The position numbers and the translations under genes are program-made. A stretch of DNA of 64,000 nucleotides from CBDFKQ01 sp965248855. Its GTDB lineage: Bacteria; Bacteroidota; Bacteroidia; Cytophagales; 172606-1. Location of the stretch: contig CBDFKQ010000013.1 of NCBI GenBank assembly GCA_965248855.1, positions 69,680-133,679 on the forward strand. The letters are read 5' to 3'. Below the pieces are notes generated by a model. That model saw only the letters and a list, made by a program, of their open reading frames with translations. It ran no database searches and was not told the DNA's origin. Of the stretch, positions 63,744-64,000 are shown piece after piece (the stretch's first letter is position 1; every line of letters begins with the position of its first letter).

Positions 63744-64000
63744 ATGTCTGCAATAAACATTCAATCGCTTGAAAAAAGGAAGGATATGGAAATCCTTTCT
63801 ATTGAAAAAAATTTGGAAATCGGATATAATACAAAACACAATTATATTCATTGTAATTGGATAGGATTTCAAAATAAAGATTCTATTATGAAATCGGGAG
63901 AGAAAATATTAGAGTTATTATCAAAGAAAAAGTGCGATAAAGTTTTAAACGATAATACTAGAGTAACAGGTCCATGGCAGGAAGCAGCAGAGTGGACTGT
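63744..64000 (+). CDS. Hypothetical STAS/SpoIIAA-like protein, 3' end cut by window edge
   Basis: 85 codons are visible and the frame is still open. It starts SAINIQSLEKRKDME and continues YIHCNWIGFQNKDSIMKSGEKILELL and CDKVLNDNTRVTGPWQEAAEW, seen in blocks. The alternating strand-helix pattern and the xxVLNDNTxVxGxW block resemble Bacteroidota proteins with a STAS-like fold that are annotated as hypothetical. Function is unknown. ATG 63744 is preceded by AT-rich DNA. Later starts such as the ATG at codon 15 are possible. Confidence 0.55.
   Translation, partial: MSAINIQSLEKRKDMEILSIEKNLEIGYNTKHNYIHCNWIGFQNKDSIMKSGEKILELLSKKKCDKVLNDNTRVTGPWQEAAEWT

Overview
The window is AT-rich DNA (about 30% GC by eye) from a member of the Bacteroidota. 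The evidence is a T9SS-sorted M43 metalloprotease, a PorP/SprF-type protein, an alternative complex III plus cytochrome oxidase supercluster in the order usual for this phylum, promoters of the TTTG-N19-TAnnTTTG type, and no obvious Shine-Dalgarno sequences. The family mix (AMP nucleosidase, ArsR next to an old yellow enzyme, FNR plus ferredoxin, DUF983/DUF420) fits a Chitinophagia- or Sphingobacteriia-like lineage; the exact taxon cannot be read from the sequence.

Layout. 1-8.3 kb: a truncated sialate O-acetylesterase, a 1-Cys peroxiredoxin and an OsmC protein, a secreted metalloprotease, the Fe-S carrier pair Mrp and NifU-like, an RMD1/DUF155 membrane protein and a small CoA-binding protein. 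8.3-20.6 kb: ppk1 and gyrB, a 7-PAS histidine kinase, a biotin carboxylase, a second kinase with a 21-residue coiled-coil repeat, and a glycine-zipper stress protein. 20.7-26.3 kb: a TPR protein, a ferredoxin reductase/ferredoxin operon, typA and amn. 26.3-32.4 kb: an exopolysaccharide locus (two glycosyltransferases, O-antigen ligase-like protein, half-size TolC, sugar transferase fused to a degenerate receiver, response regulator). 33-40.8 kb: PorP/SprF-SPOR, gpsA, HlyD/TolC efflux pair, sdaAB, aminotransferase, DUF2807. 40.9-60 kb: old yellow enzyme and ArsR, then the respiratory operon, read on the minus strand from actA at 60.0 kb to DUF983 at 42.4 kb. 60.3-64 kb: recQ, a cation efflux protein and a partial gene.

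The respiratory block is one functional unit. ActABCDEF oxidises quinol and passes electrons to the aa3-type oxidase CoxABCD; CtaA and CtaB make heme A/O, and SCO loads CuA. A clear promoter lies just upstream of actA, and a hairpin terminator between coxA and ctaA probably lowers expression of the assembly genes.

The main anomaly is twelve one-base frameshifts, mostly in A/T homopolymers, confined to 15.4-19.9 kb and 39.5-43.6 kb. Correcting them restores family-length proteins of 1235, 499, 527, 289, 360, 82 and 179 residues. Eleven are insertions, which suggests residual long-read error rather than gene decay. I found no CRISPR array, rRNA, tRNA, insertion sequence or prophage. I see no convincingly new defence or mobile system; the most unusual biology is the pseudo-receiver/sugar-transferase fusion with its overlapping response regulator and the repeat-bearing kinase.
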